Assembly (NCBI GenBank): GCA_016184115.1
Contig: JACPDH010000090.1
Location: 1-40,752, forward strand
Reading direction: 5' to 3'
Source: Acidobacteriota bacterium
GTDB taxonomy: Bacteria; Acidobacteriota; Thermoanaerobaculia; Gp7-AA8
Length of the DNA: 40,752 bases
Below, piece by piece: positions 26,387-35,662 of the stretch. Position 1 is the first letter of the stretch. Each line of letters begins with the position of its first letter. The notes below the pieces were generated by a model that saw only the letters and a program-made list of their open reading frames with translations, did no database searches and was not told the origin of the DNA. A program made the translations under genes and the position numbers.

Positions 26387-28072
26387 TTGTCGTTCCTTCG
26401 TCTCTGTCTAGCCATGTCGATGCTCGCCACAACCTCGGCGGATCTGGCGCAGCTCCCGCCTCCAGCCGAAGCCGTATCAGCCACACGAACGATCACCGCG
26501 GAAGCTCATCGGTCGGCGGTACGCTTCCTTGCAGACGACCTGCTCGAGGGTCGCGGGCCCGCTACGCGCGGCGACGCGCTCACACGCCTCTGGCTCGCCA
26601 CCGAGCTCGAGGAGCTCGGCCTCGAGTCGGGGTTTGGTGACTCGTGGCAGCAGGAGTTCGACGTCGTCTCGGTCTCCAGCAACGTTCCCAAGAGCTGGAC
26701 GTTCAAGGGAAAGTCGGGGGAATCATCCCTCGGTTACTGGGATGACTTCATCGCGACGAGCGGTAGCCAGACGCCGATCACAGAGATTACCGACTCCGAG
26801 CTCGTCTTCGTCGGATACGGCATCGAAGCACCCGAGTACAAGTGGAACGATTTCAAAGGCGCCGACCTCGCGGGGAAGCTGCTCGTGATGCTCAACAACG
26901 ATCCCGACTGGGATCCGTCGCTCTTCGCCGGACAGACAAGGCTCTACTACGGACGATGGACGTACAAGTACGAGAGTGCAGCTCGTCAGGGCGCTGCAGG
27001 CGCGATCATCATCCACACGACCGCGTCGGCCGGATATCCGTTCCAGGTGGTGCAGAGCTCGAACAGCGGAGCGCAGTTCTCGCTGCCGCCGAGCGGAGCG
27101 CCGGCGCTGCCGGTACAGGCATGGGCGACCGAAGAGTCCGTGCGCCGGTTGCTCGCAGCGAACGGATTCGACCTCGACAAGCTCGTGACCTCCGCGAAGT
27201 CGCGGGAGTTCAAGCCGGTGCCTCTCGGTCTTCGCACATCGCTCCGGCTCGAGAACGAGGTCGAGCGCGTGAAGACCGGAAACGTCGCAGGATTGCTCCG
27301 AGGACGCGACGACGCTCTCGCAAAGGAAGTCGTCATCTATACCGCTCACCACGACCATCTTGGAGTCGGACACGATGACGGTACAGGCGATGCCATCTAC
27401 AACGGTGCCCGCGACAACGCAAGTGGCGTGGCTCAAGCGCTGACGATCGCCCGCGCGTTTGCCTCGCTTCCGCAGCGACCGAAGCGATCGATTCTCTTCC
27501 TGTTCGTCGCCGCCGAAGAACAGGGGCTCCTCGGATCGGAGTACTTTGCGGCGCACCCAACGTTTCCCGCTGGAAGGATCGCCGCCAACATCAACTTCGA
27601 CAGCGCGAACATCTGGGGACGCACGCTCGATCTGACGCAGATCGGTCACGGCAAGTCGACTCTCGATGACGTCGCGCGGAAGTACGCGGCGATGCAGGGG
27701 CGGGAGCTCGTGCCCGATCCGGCACCGGAGAATGGCTCGTTCTACCGTTCGGACCAGTTCAACTTCGCGAAGATCGGCGTTCCCGCGCTCTATCTCAAGG
27801 GAGGCGTGAAGTTTCGCGCGCACCCCGATGGCTGGGGAAAGAACACGGTCAAGAGTTACACGCAGTCGAGTTATCACCAGCCGACTGACGAGCTCGACGG
27901 GAGCTGGAATTTCGAAGGAATGGTCGAGGACTCGACGGTGGCATTTCTCTCGGGGCTCGAAGTCGCCGATGCAGCGGCCCTCCCTTCGTGGACGCCCGGT
28001 GACGAATTCGAAGCGGCACGGGTCAAGGCATTGAAGGACGTCGCGGCGGACAGCGCCGGATCGGGCAACTGA
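26387..28072 (+). CDS. M28 family zinc aminopeptidase with PA domain insert, secreted
   Basis: The start is a TTG at 26387: GGAGG (26376-26380) is 6 bases upstream and a short signal peptide begins there (MSFLRLCLAMSMLATTSADL). ATG 26414 would leave a truncated signal. In the 561-residue protein a PA-type insert (about 130-270) precedes the catalytic ligands: H321 and D323 (AHHDHLG), D343 (YNGARDNASG), E377/E378 (AAEEQGLLGS), Asp in NINFDSANIWG and the last His in SSYHQPTDE. These make a complete co-catalytic two-zinc site. Members remove N-terminal residues from peptides. It precedes glgA by one base. Confidence 0.93.
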   Translation: MSFLRLCLAMSMLATTSADLAQLPPPAEAVSATRTITAEAHRSAVRFLADDLLEGRGPATRGDALTRLWLATELEELGLESGFGDSWQQEFDVVSVSSNVPKSWTFKGKSGESSLGYWDDFIATSGSQTPITEITDSELVFVGYGIEAPEYKWNDFKGADLAGKLLVMLNNDPDWDPSLFAGQTRLYYGRWTYKYESAARQGAAGAIIIHTTASAGYPFQVVQSSNSGAQFSLPPSGAPALPVQAWATEESVRRLLAANGFDLDKLVTSAKSREFKPVPLGLRTSLRLENEVERVKTGNVAGLLRGRDDALAKEVVIYTAHHDHLGVGHDDGTGDAIYNGARDNASGVAQALTIARAFASLPQRPKRSILFLFVAAEEQGLLGSEYFAAHPTFPAGRIAANINFDSANIWGRTLDLTQIGHGKSTLDDVARKYAAMQGRELVPDPAPENGSFYRSDQFNFAKIGVPALYLKGGVKFRAHPDGWGKNTVKSYTQSSYHQPTDELDGSWNFEGMVEDSTVAFLSGLEVADAAALPSWTPGDEFEAARVKALKDVAADSAGSGN

Positions 28073-28073
28073 C

Positions 28074-29546
28074 ATGAGAATCGCGCACATCGCGGCAGAA
28101 TGCGCTCCGTTCGCGAAGACGGGAGGGCTCGGAGACGTCGTTGGATCCCTCCCTATTGCGCAGGCCGAGCTGGGGCACGAGGTCAGCGTCTGGTTGCCGC
28201 TTTACCGGCAGGTGTGGCAGGCGCTGGACAAGCTCGCGATCAAGCCGGAGATCGCGCTCGACCCATTCAAGATCGACCTCGGTTTCAACCGCTACGAAGT
28301 CGGCATTCTTCGCGTCTACCTCCCCGGCTCGCTCGTGCCGCTCTACCTCGTAGGATCCGACCCGCATTTCGATCGGCCCGAGATCTACGCAAAAGCCGCC
28401 GACGGCGGTGACGATGGTGTCGTGCGTTACTCGCTCTTCGTGCGCGCCGCGATGGAAGGAATGAAGCGGCTCTGGCAACCGCCCGAAGTCCTTCACGCGC
28501 ACGACTGGCATACGGCGCTCGCGCCGATGGCGCTTCGGTGGGACGATCCGAAAGACTGGGTCTTCAATCACACGATCAGCGTGTTGACGATTCACAACGC
28601 GTCGTACCAGGGAATGTACGGTCCCGGCGCTTTCGTCCACCTTGGCCTGCCGCGCAGGGCCTACAGGTGGACGGAGTGGCACGGCGCAGTCAATCTGCTC
28701 AAGGGAGGGATCGAAGCCGCCGACGCAATCACGGCGGTATCGCCTAACTTCGCGCGCGAGCTCATGACGCGCGACGGCGGCTTTGGCCTCGATCCGATCC
28801 TCGGGCGCCGTTGGCAGAGCGTCATCGGCATCGTCAACGGAATCGACCCGAAGGTGTGGAACCCGAAAGTCGACTCGAAGATCCCGCACAAGTACGGCCT
28901 CGACGAGCTCGCGAAGAAGAGAGACAACCGGCGCGAGCTCCTGCAAATCGCCGGAATGAACCCCGACGATCCCGGCTTCGTCGTCGGCGCCGTTGGCCGC
29001 CTCACCGAGCAGAAGGGCTACGACATGCTCTTTCCTGCGATGCACGACCTGCTCAACCAGGGCGTTCGTGTGATCATGCTCGGCTCGGGCGAGCGGCAAC
29101 ACGAGAGCTCACTCCATTGGTTCTCCGAGAACGCACCGGGACGATTCTGGGGATACGTCGGATTCCAGGACAACCTCGCCCATCTCATCGAGGCGGGAAC
29201 CGACTCATTCGTGATGCCGTCGCGCTTCGAGCCTTGCGGACTCAACCAGCTCTACTCCCTCGCTTACGGCACACCGCCGATCGTCCGACGCGTCGGAGGA
29301 CTCGCCGACACCGTCACGGGCTACAACGGCTTCAATCGCTGGGAGGCGTCGGGCTTTACGTTCGAGGAGCCGAGCCCTTACGCGCTGCGCGACACGATCA
29401 TGTGGGCGCGTCACTGCTATCACGACCCGTCGCTCTGGACTCAACTCGTTCGCAACGGCATGACACAGGACTGGTCTTGGCATCACTCCGCGCAGACCTA
29501 CATGAACGTCTATCAGCGGGTGCGGGAGTTCCGAGGAATGCGGTAA
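28074..29546 (+). CDS. glgA: Glycogen synthase, ADP-glucose type (GT5)
   Basis: The 490-residue protein elongates alpha-1,4-glucan from ADP-glucose. The N-terminal ADP-binding motif KTGGLGD (15-21) and the HAHDWHTAL motif are typical. The C-terminal Rossmann half carries VGRLTEQKGYDM, the catalytic SRFEPCGLNQLY and the GTPPIVRRVGGLADTV signature. Length fits bacterial GlgA (about 480). ATG 28074 follows the M28 stop after one base, so it is translated from the same message. No glgC, glgB or glgP is in the window. Confidence 0.96.
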   Translation: MRIAHIAAECAPFAKTGGLGDVVGSLPIAQAELGHEVSVWLPLYRQVWQALDKLAIKPEIALDPFKIDLGFNRYEVGILRVYLPGSLVPLYLVGSDPHFDRPEIYAKAADGGDDGVVRYSLFVRAAMEGMKRLWQPPEVLHAHDWHTALAPMALRWDDPKDWVFNHTISVLTIHNASYQGMYGPGAFVHLGLPRRAYRWTEWHGAVNLLKGGIEAADAITAVSPNFARELMTRDGGFGLDPILGRRWQSVIGIVNGIDPKVWNPKVDSKIPHKYGLDELAKKRDNRRELLQIAGMNPDDPGFVVGAVGRLTEQKGYDMLFPAMHDLLNQGVRVIMLGSGERQHESSLHWFSENAPGRFWGYVGFQDNLAHLIEAGTDSFVMPSRFEPCGLNQLYSLAYGTPPIVRRVGGLADTVTGYNGFNRWEASGFTFEEPSPYALRDTIMWARHCYHDPSLWTQLVRNGMTQDWSWHHSAQTYMNVYQRVREFRGMR

Positions 29547-29554
29547 GGCTTGGA

Positions 29555-29977
29555 ATGGCCTCTCTCGTCACAGTCGGCAACTACCCGGATCTGGCATCGG
29601 CCGAAGTGGCCGCGTCGCTGCTCGAAGCAGCCGGAATCGCGTGCATGATTCCCGACGAGAATTTCGCCGGACTCAGCTGGCAGATGGGATCCGCGATCCA
29701 AGGAATCCGACTGCAGGTAGCTCTGAACGAGCTCGACGCCGCCCGCCAAGTGCTGGCGATCCACGAAGTCCCGTCGCCAATGGCGCAGGAGCCACAGACG
29801 TCGCTGCATGACGAGCGCTGCGTAGCCTGTGGATCGGAGTCGATCGGCCCGCCGAGATGGAAGAACCGCACCAAGGCGATCGCGATCCTCTTTCCTCTCG
29901 CACTACTCGCGTGGCCGATTCTCGCCGCGGTGAAACCGCGGCTGCAGTGTTCGTCGTGCGGCCACGCGTGGCGGTGA
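29555..29977 (+). CDS. DUF2007-like protein with a zinc ribbon split by a membrane helix
   Basis: ATG 29555 is nine bases after the glgA stop, with AAGG as a weak SD. In the 140-residue protein, residues 3-72 match the DUF2007 (putative signal-transducing) domain: VTVGNYPDLASAEVAASLLE and the following GIACMIPDE. Then comes CVAC (89-92), a hydrophobic helix at about 107-126, and CSSC (132-135). The two CxxC knuckles, which normally form one zinc ribbon, are thus separated by a membrane segment, an unusual layout. The longer in-frame extension into glgA is not real. Function is unknown. Confidence 0.8.
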   Translation: MASLVTVGNYPDLASAEVAASLLEAAGIACMIPDENFAGLSWQMGSAIQGIRLQVALNELDAARQVLAIHEVPSPMAQEPQTSLHDERCVACGSESIGPPRWKNRTKAIAILFPLALLAWPILAAVKPRLQCSSCGHAWR

Positions 29978-30068
29978 GCGCCCTCGCCACGGACCGCGTC
30001 GAATCGTCCCGTCACGCCGATCGCATGGTGCATGACCACCTCTGGGGACGCTCGGTTTTCCAAGCCGC

Positions 30069-31361
30069 TCAGGCGGTGGCGTCGGCTTCCTGACGTCGAT
30101 AAAGGAGCTGGAAGAGCGGCGACGCCATCAGTGTCGTGACGACCGCCATCGTCACCATCATCGTGAAGAGCATCGGCGTGATCAGCTTCTTCTCGAGGCC
30201 GATGTTCAGAATGATCAATTCCATCAAGCCTCGGGCATTCATCAGAGTTCCGACGATCAACGCATTGCGCCAGCTCTCGCCGCTGATCTTCGCGGCGAGG
30301 AGGCAGGCAACTCCTTTCCCTCCAATCGCTGCGAGCACGATGATCGCGGTCAGCGACCAGAGGCCTGCCGTGTTGACCAGGCCTAACTGGGTGTTGAGCC
30401 CCGAATAGACGAAGAACACCGGCAGCAGCAGCGACGTCGTGACCATTTCGCTCTTTTCAATCACGAGCGCGGAGAACTGCCCCTTCGGCATGCAGGCGCC
30501 GAGGATGAAGGCGCCGAACACGGCGTAGATGCCGATGTAATCGGTGAACCAGGCGCAGAGCATCAGTACCATCATCAAAAGCGTGAAGAGGCCGACGCCC
30601 GGTTCATCGGCAGCGCTCCCGCCCCTCTGATGCCACCACTCGAAGCCGCGCAACCAGCCGCGACCGACGACGACCATGAAAAGGCCATAGGCGATGCCGC
30701 CGCCAATTGCCATCATCGCAATCTGCGGATTCGACTGGAAGCTTGCAAGGACTACCGCGAGCAGGCACCAGGCAATCGCGTCGTCGATCGAGCCGGCCGC
30801 GAGTGTCACCACGCCGAGCCGTGTGTTGGTGATGTCCTTCTCGTAGAGAATCCGAGCGAGCATCGGAAACGCCGTAATCGACATCGACGCGCCCATGAAG
30901 AGCGCGGCGCCCCATCCCGACAACCCTGGCTGAAAGAGGTCGGCATTGCCACGAAGCACGAATGCGATGAGCGCACCGAGCGCAAATGGCACGACAATCC
31001 CGGCGCCCGAGATCAGTCCTGCACTCTTCGCCCGGCCTCTGATGTATTCGGGATTGAATTCCAGCCCGACGATGAACATGTAGAGCACGAGTCCCAGCTG
31101 CGCGAGGACGTAGAGAATCGACATCGACGGATGCGTGATCGTGACGCCGCCAACCGTCGCCTTGATCGGAAAGAGCCACGCCTGCACTTCGGGAGCCACC
31201 AGACCGAATAGCGATGGTCCGAGAAGCACGCCCGCGATCATCTCGCTGACGACCTGCGTCTGGCCGAAGAATCGCGTGCCGATCCAGCCGATCGCCCGGC
31301 AGACCGCGAGAATCACGGTCAACTGCAGGAAGAGGCGCAGTACCAGGTCGAAGTTCGACAT
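30069..31361 (-). CDS. Cation:proton antiporter, CPA2 family (KefB/NapA-like)
   Basis: With ATG 31361 the protein has 430 residues and starts with MSNFDLVLRLFLQLTVI; an upstream GTG at 31412 would add 17 residues and has no better signal. Around twelve helices are predicted. The ion-binding Asp pair is in AAGSIDDAIAW, and the unwound-helix region and SITAFPMLARIL are as in CPA2 exchangers. There is no C-terminal TrkA/RCK domain, so it is a NapA-type Na+/H+ or K+/H+ antiporter rather than a full Kef channel. It is a single gene between the DUF2007 gene and the patatin. Confidence 0.9.
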   Translation of the reverse strand: MSNFDLVLRLFLQLTVILAVCRAIGWIGTRFFGQTQVVSEMIAGVLLGPSLFGLVAPEVQAWLFPIKATVGGVTITHPSMSILYVLAQLGLVLYMFIVGLEFNPEYIRGRAKSAGLISGAGIVVPFALGALIAFVLRGNADLFQPGLSGWGAALFMGASMSITAFPMLARILYEKDITNTRLGVVTLAAGSIDDAIAWCLLAVVLASFQSNPQIAMMAIGGGIAYGLFMVVVGRGWLRGFEWWHQRGGSAADEPGVGLFTLLMMVLMLCAWFTDYIGIYAVFGAFILGACMPKGQFSALVIEKSEMVTTSLLLPVFFVYSGLNTQLGLVNTAGLWSLTAIIVLAAIGGKGVACLLAAKISGESWRNALIVGTLMNARGLMELIILNIGLEKKLITPMLFTMMVTMAVVTTLMASPLFQLLYRRQEADATA

Positions 31362-31460
31362 GAACGAGGGTTTCCTTCGGCGAATCGAATTGGGAGCGGC
31401 GAATCGTAGCACGGGAGAGCGCCAACAACTCCGCCTCGGAGACTCCTCAAGGCGAAAGCA

Positions 31461-32645
31461 CTAACCCACGCCAGCGCTCTGGTACGGCAGCCCCGCCGGA
31501 GGCGCCATCTTCCGGTCTGCGTGCTTGCGCATCGCTGCATCGCAGACCGCGTAACCCCAGTTGATCAGCCGCTCCTGCAAGAGATCCGGCATCGCCGCAA
31601 GCCTCGTCTCGACTTCAGCGAGCTGCATCGTCGCAGCGTGAGGACATCCGATCGCGTCGTCGAGCCGGAAGTGTGCGATGTCGGAGCGGATCCCCCAGTA
31701 CGCCCCCTTCCTCTTTCCTCTCCGCAACGAGCTCACCACCTGGCGCTTCCTGAGACAGCGCACCTGGTTGTCGACGAGGTCCATGACGCGCCGGCTCTGC
31801 CCGGCCCACTCGCTGTGAGGATCGGGCTCGGGACCTAACCTCCCTCCCGCGTCGCTCACGAGGATCGTTCTGTAGCGCTTCCATGCCGTTTCCAGGCCAA
31901 GGTTGTCGTAAACGCCGCCGTCGCAGAGTACGACTTCCGACGTGAATGGCTCGCGATGGAGATCCTCGAATCCGTCAGACGGGGCGAGGTCCCTGGGATC
32001 GATCGTGAGGCGCACAGGTCCCAGGAACGGCGGAAAGGCCGACGACGCTGCCACGGCGAGCGCGAGCGACACCTTCGGACTCCGTACCTGTCCTACGCGG
32101 TAATCGCGCATGTACGGCTTCATGAATCGCCAGAGCGCGCCGCTCTGCATGTTCGTCGCATTGATGACGAAGCGGGGCCTGTCGGGAAGATCCTGGAGCG
32201 TCGCCTTTCCGAAGAGGTGCTTCCGATAGCTCTTCTCGATGCGATCGGAGATCGAAGTCCCTGGCGTGATCAGCCCGCGCGCGATCGCCGGAAGATCGAT
32301 CGTAACCGATGCGATCCGGCGAAGCGGGGCCACCATGAGCTCCTCGAATTTCGCACTTCGGCCGGCCGTTCCTAGCTCGAGCCGGCTCCATGTTAGGCCG
32401 AGCATCGCGGCGGCGATCGAGCCGCCCGACACGCTCGACACGCGGTCGAGCCTCGGAAGCCAGCCCGCTTCGTTCAGGCGCCAGAGCGCGCCCACGTGAA
32501 AAAGCATCGCCCGGTAGCCGCCTCCCGAAAGACAGAGGGCGACGCCATCGCGGAGCGCGCCGCGGCGCGCTCCCGTCCTGATCGCCTCGACGGGAGAGAG
32601 GAGGTCGGGACTCGTTTCGTCCCTGGGAACGTGTTCTGGTGGCAT
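31461..32645 (-). CDS. Patatin-like phospholipase
   Basis: The 394-residue protein has the glycine-rich oxyanion loop LSGGGYRAMLFHVGAL (39-54), nucleophilic Ser73 in SSVSGGSIAA and the catalytic Asp in CDGGVYDNLG. These are the full Ser-Asp dyad elements of patatins, which hydrolyse acyl chains from glycerolipids. No signal peptide is seen, so it should be cytoplasmic. The gene is divergent from the DUF4388-FHA gene with only 59 bases between, so their promoters must overlap or the FHA gene is nearly leaderless. Confidence 0.91.
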   Translation of the reverse strand: MPPEHVPRDETSPDLLSPVEAIRTGARRGALRDGVALCLSGGGYRAMLFHVGALWRLNEAGWLPRLDRVSSVSGGSIAAAMLGLTWSRLELGTAGRSAKFEELMVAPLRRIASVTIDLPAIARGLITPGTSISDRIEKSYRKHLFGKATLQDLPDRPRFVINATNMQSGALWRFMKPYMRDYRVGQVRSPKVSLALAVAASSAFPPFLGPVRLTIDPRDLAPSDGFEDLHREPFTSEVVLCDGGVYDNLGLETAWKRYRTILVSDAGGRLGPEPDPHSEWAGQSRRVMDLVDNQVRCLRKRQVVSSLRRGKRKGAYWGIRSDIAHFRLDDAIGCPHAATMQLAEVETRLAAMPDLLQERLINWGYAVCDAAMRKHADRKMAPPAGLPYQSAGVG

Positions 32646-32704
32646 CGCGAAATGGTACTCCGCACGCGCGTCGGCGCGCCGAATTCTGCTACTCTTTCGA
32701 GATC

Positions 32705-33913
32705 ATGCAGCCGTCGTTGCAGGGCTCCCTCAAGTCGTTCAGGCTGTTCGACTTGTTGACGTTCCTTTCCCTGTGCAAGAAGACGGGTACGCTGATGCTC
32801 GCACGAAACGGCAGCTCGGCGACCGCGTACTTCCGCGCTGGCGAGCTCGTCTTTGCCTCGACCGATCAGGAGCGCCTGCGGATCGGCACGATCATGCGCG
32901 AGCGCGAGCTCCTCGACGCCTCGCAGGCCGCACGCGTCGCCGAGGGCCAGGCGTCAGACGAGCGTTTCGGCGCGTCGGCCGTCCGGCTCGGGCTCGTCTC
33001 CGACGATCAAGTCCGCGCCGTGCTGAAGGTCCAGGTCTCCGAGATCATCTACGACGCTCTGACCTGGAGCGAAGGCGACTTTCTGTTCCACGATCCAATG
33101 GAATTGCCCGACTGGGCCGTGACGATTGCCGTCGACCTCACGAACCTGATCATGGAGGGAGCACGCCGCATCGACGAATGGGAGCAGTGCCTGCAGCTCC
33201 TTCCCGACGACCAGGTCGTCTTCCGAGTGGCCGACGATCCAGAACTGCAGGAGCGCATCAGCCTTTCGCTCGACGAGTGGAAAGTACTCTTCCGTTTCGA
33301 CGGCCACAAAAACCTGAAGCAGATTCTCGAGGAGTCGGCAGAGCAACCGCTCGACCTCTACCGGGTCGTGTATGGGCTACTGGCGAGCAACCTGATCGAG
33401 GAAGCGCCGGCTGACCCATCGACGCGCAATACTCTGCGACAGCAGATGAGCGAGCCGATTCCGTCACCCGCGGGCCACACAGGAAAGATCATGAGTCCGG
33501 CGGCAATCGAGATCAGCGATGAGGAGTGGAAGGAGCTCGAAGACGACACGCGACTTCTCGTTTCCGGAGAAGCGACGCTCTCGCGCCGCGACGTCAAGCG
33601 CATGACGACGAGCACTCCTCGGCTTCGGGCGATTCCACCAGACGGCGAGGCTCGCTTCTTCCCGCTCGACGGTGCCGCATATGTCATTGGTCGTTCGAGC
33701 GACGCGGCGATCCGCTTCAACGACACCGGCGTCTCCGCGCGACACGCGAAGCTGACTCGCGAGCGCGACGGCTACGCGATCGAGGATCTCAACAGCCGCA
33801 ACGGCACGTTCGTCAACGATGTCGCCGTCGAGCGACGGCTCCTTCGCGACGGTGACGAGATCCGTGTCGGGCGAGTCGTGATGCAGTACCAGGTGTTGTA
33901 CAGCGTTGATTGA
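32705..33913 (+). CDS. DUF4388-FHA protein (signalling adaptor)
   Basis: ATG 32705 starts MQPSLQGSLKSFRLFDLLTF, the usual DUF4388 N-terminus. Residues 1-110 match DUF4388 (CKKTGTLML, AYFRAGELVFA), a domain often found in delta-proteobacterial and acidobacterial regulators. A related degenerate module may continue to about 260. The C-terminal FHA domain (about 318-400) has GRSSDAAI, SARHAKL and SRNGTFVNDV, the residues that bind phosphothreonine. The 402-residue protein probably reads Ser/Thr kinase output, but no kinase is in the window. A longer in-frame start inside the patatin promoter is less likely. Confidence 0.88.
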   Translation: MQPSLQGSLKSFRLFDLLTFLSLCKKTGTLMLARNGSSATAYFRAGELVFASTDQERLRIGTIMRERELLDASQAARVAEGQASDERFGASAVRLGLVSDDQVRAVLKVQVSEIIYDALTWSEGDFLFHDPMELPDWAVTIAVDLTNLIMEGARRIDEWEQCLQLLPDDQVVFRVADDPELQERISLSLDEWKVLFRFDGHKNLKQILEESAEQPLDLYRVVYGLLASNLIEEAPADPSTRNTLRQQMSEPIPSPAGHTGKIMSPAAIEISDEEWKELEDDTRLLVSGEATLSRRDVKRMTTSTPRLRAIPPDGEARFFPLDGAAYVIGRSSDAAIRFNDTGVSARHAKLTRERDGYAIEDLNSRNGTFVNDVAVERRLLRDGDEIRVGRVVMQYQVLYSVD

Positions 33914-34049
33914 CGCGGACGTGGCGATCGTACGGGCGGTTAGGCCTGGCCGGTTCTCAGGAACCAGAGCGACGAACGTTGAGCTCTGAATCCAGAAAGG
34001 AGCCGCACTCGATTGCTGGATTCACGAGTCATCGTTCATCGTTCCAACT

Positions 34050-35366
34050 TCAGATTTTCCCCGCCGCGCTCCCCGCAACCCTTCCGCTTGCCCATGCCCA
34101 CTGGAAGTTGAAGCCGCCGATGCGGCCGTCGACGTCGAGAATCTCGCCGCACAGAAAGAGCCCGCGACATCGCTTCGACTCCATCGTCGTCACGTCGACC
34201 TCGTCGAGAGGCACACCTCCCGCCGTGACCTCCGCGAAGGCGTAGCCGCGGTTTCCGGCGATCGGAAGCGGAAGCGCGGTCAGGGCATGCACCACCCGCC
34301 GCCGGTCGTCGCGCGCGAGCCTGCCAAGGGCCGTATCGGGCGCGACTGACGCCCCCTCGCGCAGCAACCCGTCCGCAAGCCTGTCGGAGAGCCGCGACCG
34401 CACGAGATTCAGGAGCGTGCGGCGCGGCCCCGCCTTCGCCTCCGCGACGATCCACGCCTCGACCGACTCGAAGTCTTCGCCTGGAACGAAGTTCGCGACG
34501 ATCGCCGCCTCGCCGCCGGAGGATGCGGCGATCCAGTGCCGGCTCATGTCGAGAACCGCGGGGCCGCTCAGCCCGAAGTGAGTCAAGAGCATCGATCCTT
34601 GGACTCGTTGACGGACTCGCCCTCGAGCGTCGCGGAGCTCCAGCGTGGCGTCGCAGCTGACTCCCGAGAGCGCGGTGAGCCAATGGCCGGACTCGAGGAG
34701 AAGCGGGACGAGCGCGGGAAGCGTCGGCGTGACCGACTGACCTAACGCCTGCGCCATCGCATATCCCGCGCCGTCGCTTCCGCTCTTTGGAATGCTGAGA
34801 CCTCCGGTCGAGAGTACGATGCGACGCGCGCGCAGTGATCCCGTGACCGTCTCCACGGCGAAGCCTTCGCCGATCGGCGCGACCGAGACGACACGAGATG
34901 CCGTCCGGATCTCCGCCCCGGCGCGCCCGACCGCTCCGACGAGCGCGTCGAGCACCGTCGCTGCGCGGTCCGTGACCGGGAAGAGCTTCCCCGTCTCCTC
35001 ACGCTTCAGCTCGACGCCAAGATCGCGGAAGAATGCGATCGCATCGTGCACACCGAAGGAGCGGAGAACCTTCGACACGAGATTGCGGTTCGAGCCGTTG
35101 AAATCCTCGGCCCTCACCCTCTCGTGCGTGACATTGCATCGCCCCCCGCCCGAGATGAGAATCTTCGCGCCGAGTCTCGACGCGCCATCGAGCGCGAGTG
35201 TCGTTGCACCTTCCCGCGCGGCAAAGTACGCCGCCATCAACCCGGCGGCTCCCGCACCGACGATCGCGACGTCGACCCAGGGCGTGCTCGCCGACAGGTT
35301 CGTCTTCGACTCCGCGGTCAACTGAGTGTTCTGTGGGTGAATTGGGTGCGGTTTCGTCAAATTCAC
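34050..35366 (-). CDS. HI0933/YhiN family FAD-dependent oxidoreductase
   Basis: The 438-residue protein has the dinucleotide motif VAIVGAGAAGLMAAYFAA and the family hallmark GAKILISGGGRCNVTH. The C-terminal FAD site reads CRGLFLCGEILDVDGRIGGFNFQWAWASG. The family includes BaiN-type flavoproteins; substrates are mostly unknown. The start is a GTG at 35366, about 30 residues before the Rossmann motif, so a later start is possible. It is ten bases downstream of dodecin on the same strand, a flavin-linked pairing. Confidence 0.92.
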   Translation of the reverse strand: MNLTKPHPIHPQNTQLTAESKTNLSASTPWVDVAIVGAGAAGLMAAYFAAREGATTLALDGASRLGAKILISGGGRCNVTHERVRAEDFNGSNRNLVSKVLRSFGVHDAIAFFRDLGVELKREETGKLFPVTDRAATVLDALVGAVGRAGAEIRTASRVVSVAPIGEGFAVETVTGSLRARRIVLSTGGLSIPKSGSDGAGYAMAQALGQSVTPTLPALVPLLLESGHWLTALSGVSCDATLELRDARGRVRQRVQGSMLLTHFGLSGPAVLDMSRHWIAASSGGEAAIVANFVPGEDFESVEAWIVAEAKAGPRRTLLNLVRSRLSDRLADGLLREGASVAPDTALGRLARDDRRRVVHALTALPLPIAGNRGYAFAEVTAGGVPLDEVDVTTMESKRCRGLFLCGEILDVDGRIGGFNFQWAWASGRVAGSAAGKI

Positions 35367-35376
35367 GGACTGAACA

Positions 35377-35586
35377 CTACTCTTCGAGCCGGAACCCGAC
35401 CTTCAGCTTGACCTGGAACTGGGCGACCATCCCATCGACGACGCGGCCGCGCATCTCCGTGACCTCGAACCAGTCGACATGCTTCAGTGTCTTTGAGGCA
35501 CGCCGCACTCCCGCATCCGCCGCCTTCGCGAACGACTCGCTCGACGTACCGACGATCTCGACGAGCTTGTAGATGTGATCTGACAT
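35377..35586 (-). CDS. Dodecin flavin-binding protein
   Basis: The 69-residue protein (MSDHIYKLVEIVGTSSESF...HVDWFEVTEMRGRV) is the usual dodecin length and sequence. Dodecins form hollow dodecamers that bind flavins in pairs, stacked on the conserved Trp (Trp in DWFEV here), and are thought to store or quench flavin. The start at ATG 35586 has GGGAGG 4 bases upstream; the longer in-frame start at 35634 would break the family's N-terminus. It is followed by an FAD oxidoreductase and preceded by the chorismatase. Confidence 0.95.
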   Translation of the reverse strand: MSDHIYKLVEIVGTSSESFAKAADAGVRRASKTLKHVDWFEVTEMRGRVVDGMVAQFQVKLKVGFRLEE

Positions 35587-35662
35587 GGGACCTCCCTCAT
35601 TCGAGCTGATTCGTGAAGGATACAACGAGGACACACAGTCGATTTCGAAATCGGAGAGCGCC

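Noticed and set aside
26723-28090. A 455-codon minus-strand frame opposite the M28 peptidase
   Set aside because: It is antisense to a gene with a complete zinc site and lacks any family signature.
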